Shown here: positions 1 through 12,500 of the stretch, one piece after another
How positions within the stretch are numbered: position 1 is the first letter of the stretch
Layout of the letters: each line of letters begins with the position of its first letter
Origin: Klebsormidium nitens
Lineage: Eukaryota; Streptophyta; Klebsormidiophyceae; Klebsormidiales; Klebsormidiaceae
NCBI GenBank assembly: GCA_000708835.1
Contig: DF236973.1
Span: 170,699-234,698, forward strand
Reading direction: 5' to 3'
DNA: 64,000 bases
Position numbers and translations under genes: made by a program
The notes under the pieces: model-generated
Seen by the model: the letters and a program-made list of their open reading frames with translations, nothing else
The model's database searches: none
What the model was told of the DNA's origin: nothing

Positions 1-813
1 GGTGGGAGAGTAAGAACGGCAAGTAGGAGGCCACGTGCCGGGACGGCACATTCGGTTAGGGGGGAGGTATCAGACAAAATTACATGTCAGTCTCTTAGTG
101 ACATACAGTCGTTGCGTTCTTTAGAGAATCCGTTTTGCTTGCATTGCTACGGTCGTACGAGGCTGCATGGCAGCGACGCCTAGCGGCACGACAATCGTCA
201 TGCATGAGGCCCGCGGCAAATACCAAGAATAAGCAGATGGCGGTGCGCATGCTGCGGGCAGTATTTCAGATTACTCAAAGTAAGGGCTATGACCACTAGT
301 CAGACTCTGTGAACACTCCTGCCCAAGCGTAATCTGGTCAGCACATGAGCACTGGTGTATGGCAGCATTCCGTATGCAGTAGATATAGACAGCCAAGCTG
401 TCCAAACGTTGTCTTTTGAGACAAGGGGATGAGTTAAGGAGTGAAGGAAACGAGTGAGCAGGCATACTGTTATGGAAGAACAAGAAGCCGCAGATGGAAT
501 CCATGATGTGAAAGCTGCAACACGCAGGTTTACTTATGATGGATAATGAAAGGAACCAAAAGTTGACAAAAGCTGTCCTTATGTAGAAATCGGACCGTGC
601 TTGATTGGACTCTGCAGAACAACAAACCAGAGTCAATGAACGACATTCAGAGGAAGCGAAAGCAGCACCAAAAACCAAGCAAAACTCAACACACACACGC
701 ATTAATGGGCGGCCTTCCTGCCTTGACGAAGGCTTCTTGCCGCCCGCACAACAACGGCACACATTTGAGCGCATAGTGAAGTGCATGACGCCTTGCAGGA
801 GCTTGCAACTCAC
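1..813. other. Non-coding or unresolved stretch at left edge
   Basis: No exon could be supported here on either strand. The bases next to 814 are the intron that follows exon 2 of the NDUFA1-like gene on the minus strand. A short terminal exon of that gene, coding for a few residues and the stop, should lie somewhere in this stretch but is too small to place by eye. Confidence 0.4.
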
Positions 814-1499
814 CTCTACGTGTGCTTCTTCAAGTACCCGTCTATCCCGTTCAGCGAGTGCGTAATCAAATGCGTCCTGCATCACCGGCTTGGGCTGCAA
901 ACAAGGATGTCGTTTCAGAATCTTCTCAGACGAGTCTGCCGCAGTATGGGGGTAAGCGTGATCTTATCCAACTAAATGGGGCAGCTGTTTCAGACTTCAG
1001 ATTGGCCCAATCAAAGCTTAGTTAAATTGAGTGTGCAAAATCAACAGCAATCATACACAGGATTGCTTGCAGGCCCCTCTTTCACTTGGTGGCACATTGA
1101 GCACGATCGATGTACAACCACGTCACACTCTCAGTGTATTCTCTGCAATGCCCCACACCAGACTCCATCAGAGCAGTCTCTGTCAGATCAAGGAAGCATC
1201 TGGATGGCAGCCGCTCTGCAGAGTGCCATTTCTTCCCCTTCTAGCCGCTGATATCTGACATACGCAAAGTCTGTGGCATCAAGTGCTCCCGTCCTCCTCT
1301 TGTCGACTTCAATCTCCTTTCACATGACTCTTACCCCAAAAAGTGTACAACAAGCAACTTCTACAAGCTGCGTAATCCGGCCAGCATCCAGGATGCTCAC
1401 CTTTCCATACACTGTCTTGTGAAGAAACGACGGGATGGCCCCCATAAGCGCCAGCATGGTGCCCATGATAATAAAGGGTGGCAGCGACTCATAAGGCAT
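814..1499 (-). CDS. NDUFA1: NADH dehydrogenase (complex I) MWFE subunit, NDUFA1-like; 3' end unresolved
   Basis: Small single-helix accessory subunit of mitochondrial complex I. Two exons are read on the minus strand: 1401-1499 (33 codons, starting at an ATG) and 814-894 (27 codons), both phase 0 with clean GTGAG donors and a TTTGCAG acceptor. The first exon codes for a hydrophobic helix (residues about 6-24) followed by HKTVYGK; the second gives PKPVMQDAFDYALAERDRR. A glycine/histidine-lysine end to the helix followed by a GKPK junction and a charged ERDRR/ERRDKK block is the pattern of plant and animal MWFE subunits. The 60 residues found are close to the usual 65-70, so only a few residues should be missing. 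The reading frame runs open past the second donor, but the GAG|GTGAGT boundary argues for splicing to an unseen terminal exon. Divergent from RPN13, sharing a 508-bp upstream region. Confidence 0.75.
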
Positions 1500-2007
1500 G
1501 GTTCCCGAGCTCAAGCAAACCGCCGACGAATGCTAGATCCTGCACTGAGCGCGGATCCTGGGCGAGCAACGCTCCGGCGAGCTAAGCCTATTTCGAATCC
1601 TATGCAGCACGCCCGTCAAGGACGCCCTTTTAGAGCTTTGTCCAGCCACGATGGCCTTGCTCATTGACATGAAGCCCAGGGTCTGCTCTGGCCCTCTCCG
1701 GGTCTCAGCTTTGTGGGCCTCGGGTTACATCTTAAACCCTCATAAGTTGCAGATAGGAGAAATGGTACTTGCCAGCGCGCATAGGTATAACTAAGTAGTA
1801 CAAGGTTTGAGAAGAAGCCGCTTTCTATTGCCCAGTATGTCGATGGTTAGTGCTAACCATGACCAGCTCTTCCTTCCAAGCAGAGATCCGGCCAGACAAG
1901 ACACCGTTGACAGACCCTGCACAGTTCTTTCACCTGAAGTTCATTCACTGCACAGCAGCTCTCTTTTAAAGCCCTTTGCTGTGGGCATCCATCTAAGGGC
2001 TAGCAAA
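1500..2007. promoter_or_regulatory. Divergent promoter between NDUFA1 and RPN13
   Basis: The 508 bp between the start codons of two head-to-head genes must hold both promoters and both 5' leaders. No TATA box is convincing on either side, and no exon was seen. Called from position only. Confidence 0.5.
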
Positions 2008-5000
2008 ATGGGCGACTCTCAGGTGAGTAAGCTCTTGGCTTTCATCGATGAAGAAGCGAGGCACCAATTCAGCGCAGTGCTCTGAGAATCGAAGCATATG
2101 AAGCTTTGAAGGAAGTCAATGTATGCGCTGCTCAAAGCTAGAGAGTTTCTTAATCCTGTGTAATCACATGTAAGAAGCATTTAATCACATGTAAAAAGCA
2201 TCTAGAGACTTGCCATCATTTCGAGGAAGGTCAATTGCATCAGCTGCAAACAATTGATTGCCAAGCCAAGTCCAACTGGTAATTTCAAGCACAAACACTC
2301 ACATACAGAAGCCAATGCTTCAAGCTCCAACTAAGTTGCAGTTGCCTAGTAGAATTTGATGTTGTCAACCTGCAGGAGACCTTGCTCGAGTTTCGCGCCG
2401 GGAAAATGAAGATGGAAGGATCCACAGTGAGGCCTGATACAAGAAAGGGGGTGGTGCGAATCACAAGGGTATGTTGGGCGCATGCAGGGAATTGTGTTTA
2501 CACCTGATAATGCTCCTCTGACTTTCTTTGCAAGGTTAATGTGATCCTCAAAGTCCGTTTCTCCAAGTTCATTCCTCCTCAAATGTGCGAATACTTCTTA
2601 CCACCACACTTATCTTCCAGCCTTCAGCAAGTCAAGTCAGATATGATTCCATTCTGCAGTTCTGGGATGGCAGCTCATTATGTCACACCAAGGACTGTGC
2701 ATTCCCCATCTTGACACGCTGAGCAGCTGGGTACAGGACTTATTCTCTTTGTCTTAGCTCGTCTTCAAGAAAGGCACTCTGTTGACAGATGTTGCTGATG
2801 AACCAGGAACTCTACGAAATCTTGAAATAGTTAAGGGGCTGGAAATTTCATGACCTGAAGGCCGGTCCTCGCAACAGCCTCACAATCCTGATATTGAAGC
2901 AAGGCGCCCTTGCTGACAAATTTGCAGATTGGCTGGTCAGTCTACTGATATCATATTCCTGAATGGATGCAGAGCGACGATGGCCTTCGGCATGTGAGCT
3001 GGGCCGACAGGACAAGTAATGTCATTGAAGAGGTACAGGAAGACCGGCAGCTTTGGTCCCCCCTCCATTGGAATTCTGAGCACTCAGTTCTGATGTCTGG
3101 ACACTAATCCTTTGAAGCACCACTTTCTTTAGGACGACTTCTGAGATTTAGTCTGTTCAAGGATAGGGCTTGGCAGAAAAGGCGCCTTTTAAGCAAGGTC
3201 TTGAAGATTGTTCTTCATTTTGAATGATAAGATGCTTGGAAGCATTCTTTCGCAGCATAGGAAGCAGCGAGTTTGAAGAGAGGGGTAAACGCAGTGTTCA
3301 CAATGGCCCGTGCGGCGCAGCCCACTCAACAAGCCTTCGATCCATCATTTTGCAATGACTATCTAAGCAGATTTTACTTACAGACCATGTTAAAACCAGT
3401 TTAAGAATGACGACTTGGCCAAGCTTGTCGGCAGAGAATTATAGACGATATGGAAGTCCAGTGTGAATTTTGGAAGTTCAAAAATGGACCCATGCTATGG
3501 TTTATGTCTGTACAACCTTGCCAGTGTGCTTCTGTGCAGGATCTGATTGTGTTCCCAGAGGAGTCTGTGTTTGAGAAGGTGCCGCAAAGCTCAGGCCGAG
3601 TCTTCATCCTCAAGTTCAAGCACGACAACAGGAAGCTCATCTTCTGGATGCAGGTTTGGCTCTACCCCCTCTCATAACAGCTGTTGCATCTGACTGATCT
3701 ATCATTGAGTCACGCCACACTTGCTTTTGGTCCTGCAAGATCTTCGTGCTTTTAAGGAGGCTGGATTGAAAGCAAAGGTGCATCAATAGAGTCAGCTGTC
3801 TCCAAGTTCTGAACATTTTGGGAAGGCCTGTTCAGGGGCAGTATTGAAAACCTGAGACGATGCGTGACTGTTAGCCCCAATGGTGATCCTCAGGAGCCAA
3901 AGGCAGACAAGGACGATCAGATCGTGGCAGACGTGAACCGTATCTTGAACCACGCCGAAGGTGAGATACTTGCTGCCTTTGATTCCCGCCGGAAGTGAGA
4001 TACTTGCTGCAAAATACCTGGTCCAACCCGAAATCAGCTTAGAAAACGGTTCCGCACAAGGGTGGATAGCACGAAATGGGCTTTCTTTCTTCGACGCCAA
4101 AGCTCTGAGCTAGACTCCCTTGAGGGTTCGATTGGATTCTGGCTAGCTATTGGTTGCAAGCCCTCCTCGCCGGAACTGGAAATAGTGAACACCTTTAACA
4201 TTGACGAGCGGTCCTTGCTCTCCATGTAGATGACTCAGATGCAGAAGTGAGTGCCCCAGGACAATTTGAGGAGCTTTCAGGAGCCTTTCGAGCATCCGAG
4301 GAGCTAGGGGCGGAGGTATCAAGCGGAGTGTAAGTGCTCTCTGATCGCCAGAACCTCTGCAAATTTCACACCCTTCATATTTTAGAATGTGAAGCTCGAA
4401 AGTTCTTGACGACAGGTGTGCAAGTTACAGGTCTTTCCTTTAGCTACGATTGACAGAAACATACAAAAAGTTGAAAGGAGAGGATCTTCGCAGACATGTA
4501 ACTTTTCTCCTTTGCCAAAAATCTGTCGAGGGTTGACATCTGCGATTGTGATTGACCCTCCCATCAAACAGCATCAAACAGCCTTTGAAATGAAGGTGAA
4601 CGAATCAGCAGCTGCAAATGACAACGCCTCATCTCTTTCCGTTCAAAGTGGTTAAAGTATTTTTGTGGTCAGACGCCTTTGAACGACATCAAAGATCTCG
4701 ACTCTACTTTTCTCGCCTCCAGCGGGTCGAGCGGCGTCGAAGCCTCCGGTACTGGCCGCCCCGTGTCGCCAGCTGGCGCCCCGGGAGAGGGCATTCACAC
4801 CGGGGGGGCGGTGAAGCTTTCCGATCTGCAGAGCATCCTCAGCGGTCTGGGCAGCCTGCCAGTGCCGCCAGGGGCCCGCCACGAACGAGATACGGGTGAG
4901 CAGCGTGAATAATCTCGATTAATTTTGGCTGAATCCTGGCAGTGGAGAGTTCGTGGGATCTAGCGACGCGCTTTATAGGTTTGGTTGAGACAAGGAGAAG

Positions 5001-7067
5001 CCTTGGAGACCAGGGGTTTTCGCTTCAAGGGCTGCTCACTGTCTGTTTTGATAAGAAGTACTGGGTAAAGGCTGGAAGTCAATGGCTGCCAGCTCGATGT
5101 GTATGTACCCGCAGTATCAAACCTCAAGTTTCCCGGCAAAAGTTGCCCCAAAACCCCGACACTAAAGGAAGAGGATGTTTTCGCGACTGCTTAGAGCACT
5201 GAATCTGGAATTCATAAATTGCGTTTCATAATCACTTAGAACCCTCAAAACGGATCTCGAATAAGCTTATTATCATCTGAAGCTGACTTGGCCGTTATAT
5301 CTCCGAAGGGCCCACCCTTTTAGACGTCCTGCGGCCAGAGCGCATCCTCCCCCTGCTGAACAACCCCACGATCCAGGAGCGCCTGGCACCTCACTTACCA
5401 GAGGTGAGAACCAAAGCCTTCGCCGCTTCAGACTCTTTCAGAAAGGACGGCACCTGGGCGAACGGCATCTGGTTTCCGTTTTGTGCACTGCTCAAGCAAT
5501 GCGTCGTTGTTGTGAGTGTGGGGCAACAATTTGCTCCTGCTTTGGTCCTGCACTTCAAGGTCAGTTGTTTTCCAGAGGTGGGGAGGAGGTCCTTGTATGT
5601 TGTCAAATCGCTGAGAGTTGGATGGCGGCTTGGTTAAACTTGCGATTGCGCTGCTCGAGCACTCGTCGTTATTCTGTGGGCACCGCAGCTCCTCCTTTGG
5701 TCCTACACTTTGGATATTTCAATCTCGGCCGTTGTGGGCGGGTACACGTTTTCCGACGTTTCTGCGGTTGCTTGTTGCTTGCTTCCAATGGTCGGACTCT
5801 GATGACATCCGTCGTGATGTCTTCGTTGTTGGCACTCGCGCATTTCTGCTACCAATGCCCCCCCGTCATCTCTGGCGTCCACTTCACTTGATCTCTGTTT
5901 TCCATGTTTTCAGACCACCCAAATGAAGGAAAAAGAAAAGGGGAAAAACATGTTCGAATCACTTCCTTGCAGAGCTTGCGGACGCCTCAAGAGATGCGCG
6001 AGCTCGTCCAGAGTCCCCAGTTTCAGCAGCAAGTCGAGACCTTCAGTTCGGTGCGCTTCTTCCCGACTTTCTCCCTTCCGAATCCCGTTCTTCCGGCTTT
6101 CTTCCGTTAGAAAGCCCTCCTCATTGCTGAGGCGTCCTTTTTCCTGAACAAACCTCTTCGGGCGGGAAGGTGTCTAGATCTGGTTAGCAGTCAAGCCAGG
6201 GCCGTTGTAGTCCTCTCATTACCGTTTCTGATGGTCTCCCCCTCCCTTTCGTGTCTCACAAAGATCCCGACCTAAGACCTAGAACTCGAGATGGGCACGA
6301 GCTGCGTTTTGATACCGCTCGCAACTACTTTAAGCTGTGCATAAGAACGAGGGTTGACGAGCAGATCAGTCGGACGTAATGGTTTGGCATGCAATCTGGG
6401 CTCTTCCTGCTTCGCCTGCCTGCAGCAAAAAGAGCGAAGCAGATGGAAGGATGGTGCGACAATACTCATAGTGACTTCCCGGTTCGTAGTGCCTGCGACG
6501 CGAGCTTATTGGTGTCCCCTTTCGCCATTTACAGGCCCTCCAAAGCGGTCAGATGGACCTGTCGCAGTTCGGAATAGACCCCTCCAAATGTGAGCCACCT
6601 GCCTGTTTGTAATCTGCAATCTGGGGTTGGAGCCCCAGATTTGCGATGCAGTCGGGCTGATTCTAAATCTCTGCGGTGCCTCCCTTACACCGTCCCGCTC
6701 TCAATAGACCGCCACAGAGGCCCTCGAAAGAGTCGACTCAGTTCTCAGTCATGCCTCTTTTCTAAGAGCAAGGATGTAGACCCAAAAACCTCGGCAGCCT
6801 TTCGTGCAGACGATGCCCGTCCTGTTTGAGCGATGTGACTGTAGAGCAATCTGGTCCACGCCTTTACACTTGCGACCTGTCGACGTTGATGTTTCTGCAG
6901 ATGGCTACAGCGTCACGGCGTTCCTGCAAGCAATTGAAGACCAGGCAAAAGACGTGCAAAGCAAAGAGGCAGGGACGTCGAGTAGTGGCACTGCCAAGGC
7001 GGGGGACGAGTCGGAATCCAGTCGGAGGGATAAAGATAAGAAACCCGACAAGATGGACGAGAGTTGA
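2008..7067 (+). CDS. RPN13: 26S proteasome ubiquitin receptor RPN13 (ADRM1 family)
   Basis: Ubiquitin receptor of the proteasome lid/base that also docks the deubiquitinase UCH37. Exons: 2008-2022, 2376-2468, 2973-3032, 3540-3653, 3894-3960, 4230-4315, 4673-4895, 5324-5403, 5973-6050, 6535-6589, 6901-7067 (about 345 aa). The N-terminal Pru domain (residues about 6-120) is clear: [69 protein letters not shown]. The C-terminal DEUBAD/UCH37-binding domain starts at [12 protein letters not shown] and includes [12 protein letters not shown] and [12 protein letters not shown], then a lysine/serine-rich tail. The start is the first ATG, giving the five-residue exon MGDSQ before a GTGAGT donor. The weak point is the 3' end of exon 6: the donor at 4316 (GTATCA) keeps frame with exon 7, whereas the stronger GTAAGT at 4330 does not, so an unseen exon between 4330 and 4673 is possible. 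Confidence 0.92.
2161..2201 (+). repeat. Two-copy 21-bp tandem repeat in RPN13 intron 1
   Basis: TAATCACATGTAAGAAGCAT at 2161 is followed one base later by a copy with a single substitution at 2182. It lies inside intron 1 and is not an exon edge, although the unit contains a GTAAGA donor-like string. Confidence 0.85.
3953..4010 (+). repeat. Donor-side exon echo, RPN13 exon 5
   Basis: The last eight bases of exon 5 plus the first 16 of the intron (3953-3976) recur at 3987-4010 with two changes (an added G, a lost G). Offset is 34 bp. The copy turns AAG|GTGAGA into GGAAGTGAGA, so it still holds a GT but with altered context. Confidence 0.85.
6618..6641. repeat. Short inverted repeat in RPN13 intron 10
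   Basis: Nine-base perfect arms AATCTGGGG / CCCCAGATT with a six-base loop, with further imperfect pairing outside (CTGCA ... TGCAG). It could form a small hairpin in the pre-mRNA just downstream of the exon 10 donor. No function is implied. Confidence 0.6.
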
Positions 7068-8253
7068 CTCTGCTGATAAGGTTCAGTTCAATTCCAGCAA
7101 TTTCCAGCCCCTTGAGGCTCTTCAACTTGCTTCGGCATGGCGGCCCCTGTTGAATTCAAGCTGACCTGGTTTATATGAACCCGCATCCAGCTACAAGCTG
7201 TTGCACTTTTATCACGGTTGCTCCAATCCGAATGCGCCGTGCTCGTAGTCCCCATTGCCGGCCTTCAACACCGATAGCTGACAGCGCGTATATGCATTTG
7301 ACGGCAGCGCTCTGGTCAAGGAAATGTCAATGCATGATCGTAGGCCGTGGCTCATGCACCGTTGTCGTCGATTCAACCAAGCAGAGGCAATCGACCATCT
7401 GAGTCTTTCTCTTACGGACCCTCGTTGAGTTTCGACAAGCGATAGTTCCACAGGTACGTTGTATTGCACATTTTATCTGAGCAGAGATTGTTTTTAGCCT
7501 GGCCGGCCGGACTCGAAAAAAAGACGTACAATCATCATGTGCAGAAAGGTAAATGGAAGATGACTAATTATCGCTGACCGACTTATTATTTATTGCTGAC
7601 CGAGCTGCCCGGGCCGGCCATGGGCCCGCGCGCCATTGCTGGCAAGTCAATTGAATCTGACTGGCCCTCAGCTGGGCTGCGCTTTCATACTGACAACCCT
7701 ATATAGAGACCGCATTCGCGGTCGTAATGATTACTGCCGACGTGCATGATAACTTGGGTACCAGCCCCTTAATTGGGTGGTAAGTAAAACGCAAGGCCCG
7801 TCTAGAAAGGAAGCTCGCTCGATTTCGGCAAGCAGAGTGCAAAGGCAAACGACGCACTATATGCCGTTGAATGCATCGATCGAAATTAAGGATTTAGGCG
7901 GTTGAGTGCCTGCTTGGAACGGCCGCAATAGGGGAGTACGTCTTGCAATTTCAACGAGATTCGGCAAGTAACCAACCAACTAATATCTACACAGTCCCAG
8001 GGCTTGCGTGTGACAGCAGTACAAAGTTCGTACACAAGTCAGGTTCTGACTAATCTTGACGTCGCCAGTCAAGGCTGGCTTGAGGACAAGATTTCTAAGC
8101 ACTCGTTTTTGGAAGATGCCATCTGACCGTATCATCAACTTTCGACAGCCGATCTGTACAAAGAGAAACTCAATCAGACTCTGTTTTAAGCTAGCTTCTT
8201 TTCTCATTCTTACTATTGAAAACCTGCTCGTTGCACAGCTAAAATCTGGCGGC
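7068..8253. other. Intergenic, convergent 3' ends of RPN13 and the Asp-box gene
   Basis: No exon could be supported on either strand. It must contain the two 3' UTRs and polyadenylation sites, since the genes on either side converge. Confidence 0.5.
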
Positions 8254-9542
8254 TCAATGCATCGTAGAGGACGGACTTTGTCCGTCCGCCGCAAAGCACG
8301 TCACCCGACTCGGCACGTCCGCCAGAACCCTCCACTCCGCTCCGGATGCTTTCTCCGCAAACAGAACCTTCCCCGTCTCCGTCCCAATCAGCACACCCTC
8401 CTTCACAAAGTACGGCACCGGAGTCTGATCCCCTTTCTCGTTCGCCAGCTCCCCTCGAAATACTTTGTCGGTAATCTCTTCCCAAATCTTCCCCCCGTCT
8501 GCGGTGTGGTACAAATCCACACCATGGAACGGGGGATCATCCGCCGCCGCAACGATGATCTCTCCCCGCCGGAACGGGTTGAATGCAATTCCGGTTAAGT
8601 ACCACTGCTTGGAAAGCGTCTCGACGCGGCGCCAATTTTGGCCGCAATCCTCGCTCGCCCACAAACCCCCGGGGATCTTACTCAGCGCTTCCAGCGGCGG
8701 GCCCCCCCCGCAAACCGCCCACCAATGATTCGGCTCAAACGGGTCCGCCCGGCAGCGGTGCACGTCCGGGCACATTTGCCCCCACCCTAGTTCCTTCCAG
8801 CTGGCCCCTCTATCCTCTGAGACGGCGATCCCCCCGACTTCCACCCCCGCAATCACGTACTCTTTCCCACCCCCCTTTGAGAACTCGATGCTCAAAGTGT
8901 GGGGTTCGTGGGGGGGACCGGGAAAGGTCCACTTGTCTCGGGTGGAAAGCGACTTGAACGCACCCCCATTCCAAGACTCCCCAAAATCGTCGCTGAACAA
9001 CACATCAGCCGGCTCGTTACCCACGAAAAACCTCGGGCTGCCCCCGCCGGAAGCTGGCGCGATGTTGCAAGTGCGCGCGTCGCCCTTCCAGATCTGAATC
9101 GCATCGAGATCACATTAGTTCATAGTAAGCTTAGTGTAATAGTGAAGGGAACGGGTGGGGTTAGTTAGGGGGTTAAGGGGGGTATGGTTCCGGAGGGCGT
9201 GAGCCTTTGGGTTGGACGTCAATTGAATCTGAAAAGCTCGCAACTCAACAATGGGCTTTCTAGTCAATGGATCGAAAGAATCACCTGTATCGCGGGTTTC
9301 TGCGGCGCCGACAGGTCCAAATGCCACAGCCCCCCCTCGTCTTGCTGCTCTTCTTTCTTGACCCCGTAGTGCTTCTCGTGGATTGGCCCAAAGACGGGGC
9401 ACGCGGCGAGCAAGTGCTGCTCGCGTGCAGCCACGTGGGTGACGAACTGTTTCAGGAGTCCCAGGGGGGCCACGTGTCCGTCTGGCAAGCTCAGGGAGTG
9501 GACCCCCCTGCCGGTGCCCACAAAGACTCTTGAGCTGGCCAT
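8254..9542 (-). CDS. Asp-box (BNR/sialidase-fold) beta-propeller protein
   Basis: Two exons on the minus strand, 9285-9542 (86 codons) and 8254-9093 (279 codons plus stop), joined in phase 0 (ACAG|GTGATT ... TTCAG|ATCTGG), giving 365 aa. Four Asp-box motifs (S/T-x-D-x-G-x-x-W) are visible: SDDFGESW, SEDRGASW, SEDCGQNW and TADGGKIW. They mark the blade edges of a sialidase/sortilin/VPS10-like propeller, the class usually annotated as exo-alpha-sialidase-like or glycosyl hydrolase BNR-repeat protein. No catalytic arginine triad or signal peptide could be recognised, so enzymatic activity should not be assumed. The start is MASSRVFVGTGRGVHSL; the frame is open for about 200 bp further upstream, but this ATG has a good context (GGCCATGG) and begins the first propeller strand. 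GC-rich in exon 2 compared with its flanks. Confidence 0.75.
9143..9180 (+). repeat. G-rich GGGTGGGGTTAG element, copy 1
   Basis: GGGAACGGGTGGGGTTAG followed by TTAGGG and GGTTAAGGGG. It sits in the single intron of the Asp-box gene (written as C-rich on the transcribed strand). The same opening string recurs at 21631 and, reversed, at 27111. Four G-runs within 30 bp make a quadruplex possible. Confidence 0.7.
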
Positions 9543-12500
9543 GGAAGCTGAGTAGAAAAACAAAGGAAGAAAATACAATCTGCTGTGCCAATCAGCTCCG
9601 TCTTTTGACTTTGAGACGTGCAAGAAATCCTCGTCAAAGCAACCAGCAGCGATACCCGGGCTTCCCAGGAGAACCTTTGTAACGGCAGCCTGATTTTTCA
9701 GAAAGTTCACAAACAGCCAGAAGCGCGCGTTCAATTGAGAACTCAAGCGTCGTGCGTGAATGTAACCTTTGCGACGAGCGAACCCAGTGTGGTCAACCCA
9801 GTGTGGTCATCAGCTTTTCAGATGACTAAGTGATACTGCATGCAATCGGGGTGCCAGATTGCTGTTGGGTATCTTATGCTGAAGCTAGCGTCTGCATGCG
9901 TTCCCGTAGAAGTCGCTCACGTCTCTGCATACCGCGCCAGATAAACCAGCGTCTCCAAGTCTACCTTCAGGAACGGTTGGACTTCATCAGCTCGATCATT
10001 GCTTTTCGGAAGCAGAAATGTCTTCAGCATCAATGTCAGTGACAGTCAGAGCTACTACGTGCCATAGGCTCACAGCTAGATTATATTAGGCAGAACTGTC
10101 GCATGCATCTTGGGAGGGTCATCCCCCTATAGAAACGTTTCTAGGGAAGTTGCATGTGAATGGGCTTGAGCTAAGCTCTGGATCCGACAGCATCCAGCTC
10201 AAGCTCATGATTGCTTTGGCTACCTGCAGTGTGCACCCTCAAGATGCATGCATAATGCACAACTCCGAGTACAACCTGGCAGGCCTGCATGCAGGCTGGG
10301 GCGCTATTACGCTAAAATCCCAAACGCGGCTGTCGATTGGGCACGCTACCACATGCTCCACGTGGCCATGATCTCCGACTTTCTCGTGCGCAAAGTTGGG
10401 AAGGCGGCCGCGGAGCCCGCCGGAGCCCGCCCGCCGCTCGCCAGGCGAATTGCGCGATCCGCCGTCGTCCAGGTCGTCCCTTTGCCAGATCTACAGATTG
10501 ACTGATATGATGGAGTCTCGTACCAGAGTCCATGTTACGAACCTCCACATAGAAGAGGGACTCACCTTCTGGCTGAAGCACAGCTGAGCGCTCAATGGCT
10601 TCTATTCAGTATGATAACTTACGCGAAGCGCTAGCGTGAAGGACAGAAACGCAATATACCTTGTCCAATGTCAAGTACGGCAGATGGTTACGCAACCTTT
10701 TAGGGACTTGGAGATTGCTTCATGCAGATAACTAAGTTACAAGTCAGCCAAGACTCACTTGCGCTGGATCACGAACTAGTTGAAAGCGTAGACTATGGGT
10801 TCGAAACGAGCTGGCGAACAGCAGTTAAAAGGATTAGAGTACCTGACATCAGACAATATTCAAGACATTGCGAAGTCTGTGATTGATTCTGTGAAAGGGG
10901 AACAAGCGCGTACAACAAGACTGCGCACGACATGTACTACAATATCCGAGATTGAGTACAGGAGTAGCACAGAAATGGAGCTGGCTGTGGATACGAACAA
11001 GTTGACTCACAAAAGTTGCTTGAACGGCCTGATTGTTAAGCGCTTCTTCCAGCGTCACGGGTTCCAAGCTGTCGGATAGCATACTGTTGGCGCGGGGCGA
11101 CTCTTCGTCATCCCTTATACGAAGCACCCTGGAAAACGTGTGCTACTCTTAGCTCCCTTTTCTAGCCGTCAGCTTGCAACTGAAATGAGCTCATCGCGCC
11201 ATTTGCACTTAGATGACTGTTGGGAATCAAAAGAAAGGGGAAGAAGTTAGCTCAGCTTTGACTATGAAGCTTGCAGTGTACGTCGTTACGATGAGAACTC
11301 TGATCAACGGCGCGGCGCGCCCGCTGTATCGACATCGAAACACATGCAATTCCAGCTTGCCATTTTTGTCATGTGTCTCCTTCCGCCTCAAGTGCAGGGA
11401 GTTCCAAACCTCTCCGGATGCCAATCTGCAGGGCCACCAGGTGCGCAATCACCCAAACTTTGCGCTTGGTCTCGTATCTGGCTGCAGCTCTGTTACGGAA
11501 AGTCCCCATTGAGGAATGAGTACTCTTTTTGGCTCGATCCTGGTTTCAAGTTGGGACTCAGGAAGTTGGCATGGGTAATTTTTGTGGCGCAAGTCTTGAG
11601 CAGGGGCATTATTCAACCTCAGTCGTCTTTCCAGGACTCCGAGGCTCAGCGGGACTCAGTGGGGAGAAAATGAATCCAACGGCACATCTATTTGTAAGAG
11701 TTGAGCGCCTCGCCTCGACTGATTCACTGGTGATTGCATTGTCTGGCTCTTCGCTCAGGACTTGAAAGTCGAAACTTACCAGATTGAACCTGGTCTGATA
11801 ATACAGACTTCTCTCAATATCACGCTGTAACGTCCGTGCAAATGTTCAAGCTGGCCCCTTGGACCGAGCTTCACAATAGACCATTCTCGAAGCCCACCGT
11901 TGAGAGTCGACGAGTAACGATATCGATCAGCATCGGCTTTCGGTAGTTCGGTAGCTAACGCAACCGTCAAAATGGATTGCAACGGCTTTTGAAGTTCGAC
12001 TTTTTTTCGCCAAGCTTCAGTAAACGGCGTTTGTTTCGACGAAACTTTGGAAGCAGTTCAGAGGCCGAGGGTGAGGAGGGCTCAACGCTGGCGAAATGCT
12101 TCCCGTCAGAGTCCTCGGCTTCTGCTCCTCTTGAACGTGGATGCAATGGGCGGCCTTCTGCTCAGTCCGATCCATGACCTTTTGAAAAGTGTTCGATCAA
12201 TTCGTCGACACCAAACGACCTCAAAAACTGACTGCCCGTCACCACACGCACCCGCACCCGCACATGCCGCAGACCCTCGCGTGTATGAATCTGCATTGAA
12301 CGAGCAGCCTCGTCGGGCATGAGTGACCTGCTTCAGACAGATCTGTCAACGAAAGTGAAGTGGCGGACGACGTGGCAGACCGCATACGCGCGGGTTACTA
12401 GGGCGCATTCGGATGCCTTACTATCAGCATACGTTATGTGCAAGCCACGCCCTCGGCTTAGATAGATTGGTTGGGAATCCGCAAGCGAGTTAAGAACATC

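Noticed and set aside
271-900. Long minus-strand open frame of 209 codons
   Set aside because: Only its first 27 codons match NDUFA1. The rest follows a strong GAG|GTGAGT donor and reads as intron.
10795-11079. 94-codon open frame starting at an ATG
   Set aside because: Composition matches the AT-richer background, and no homology or splice partner was seen.
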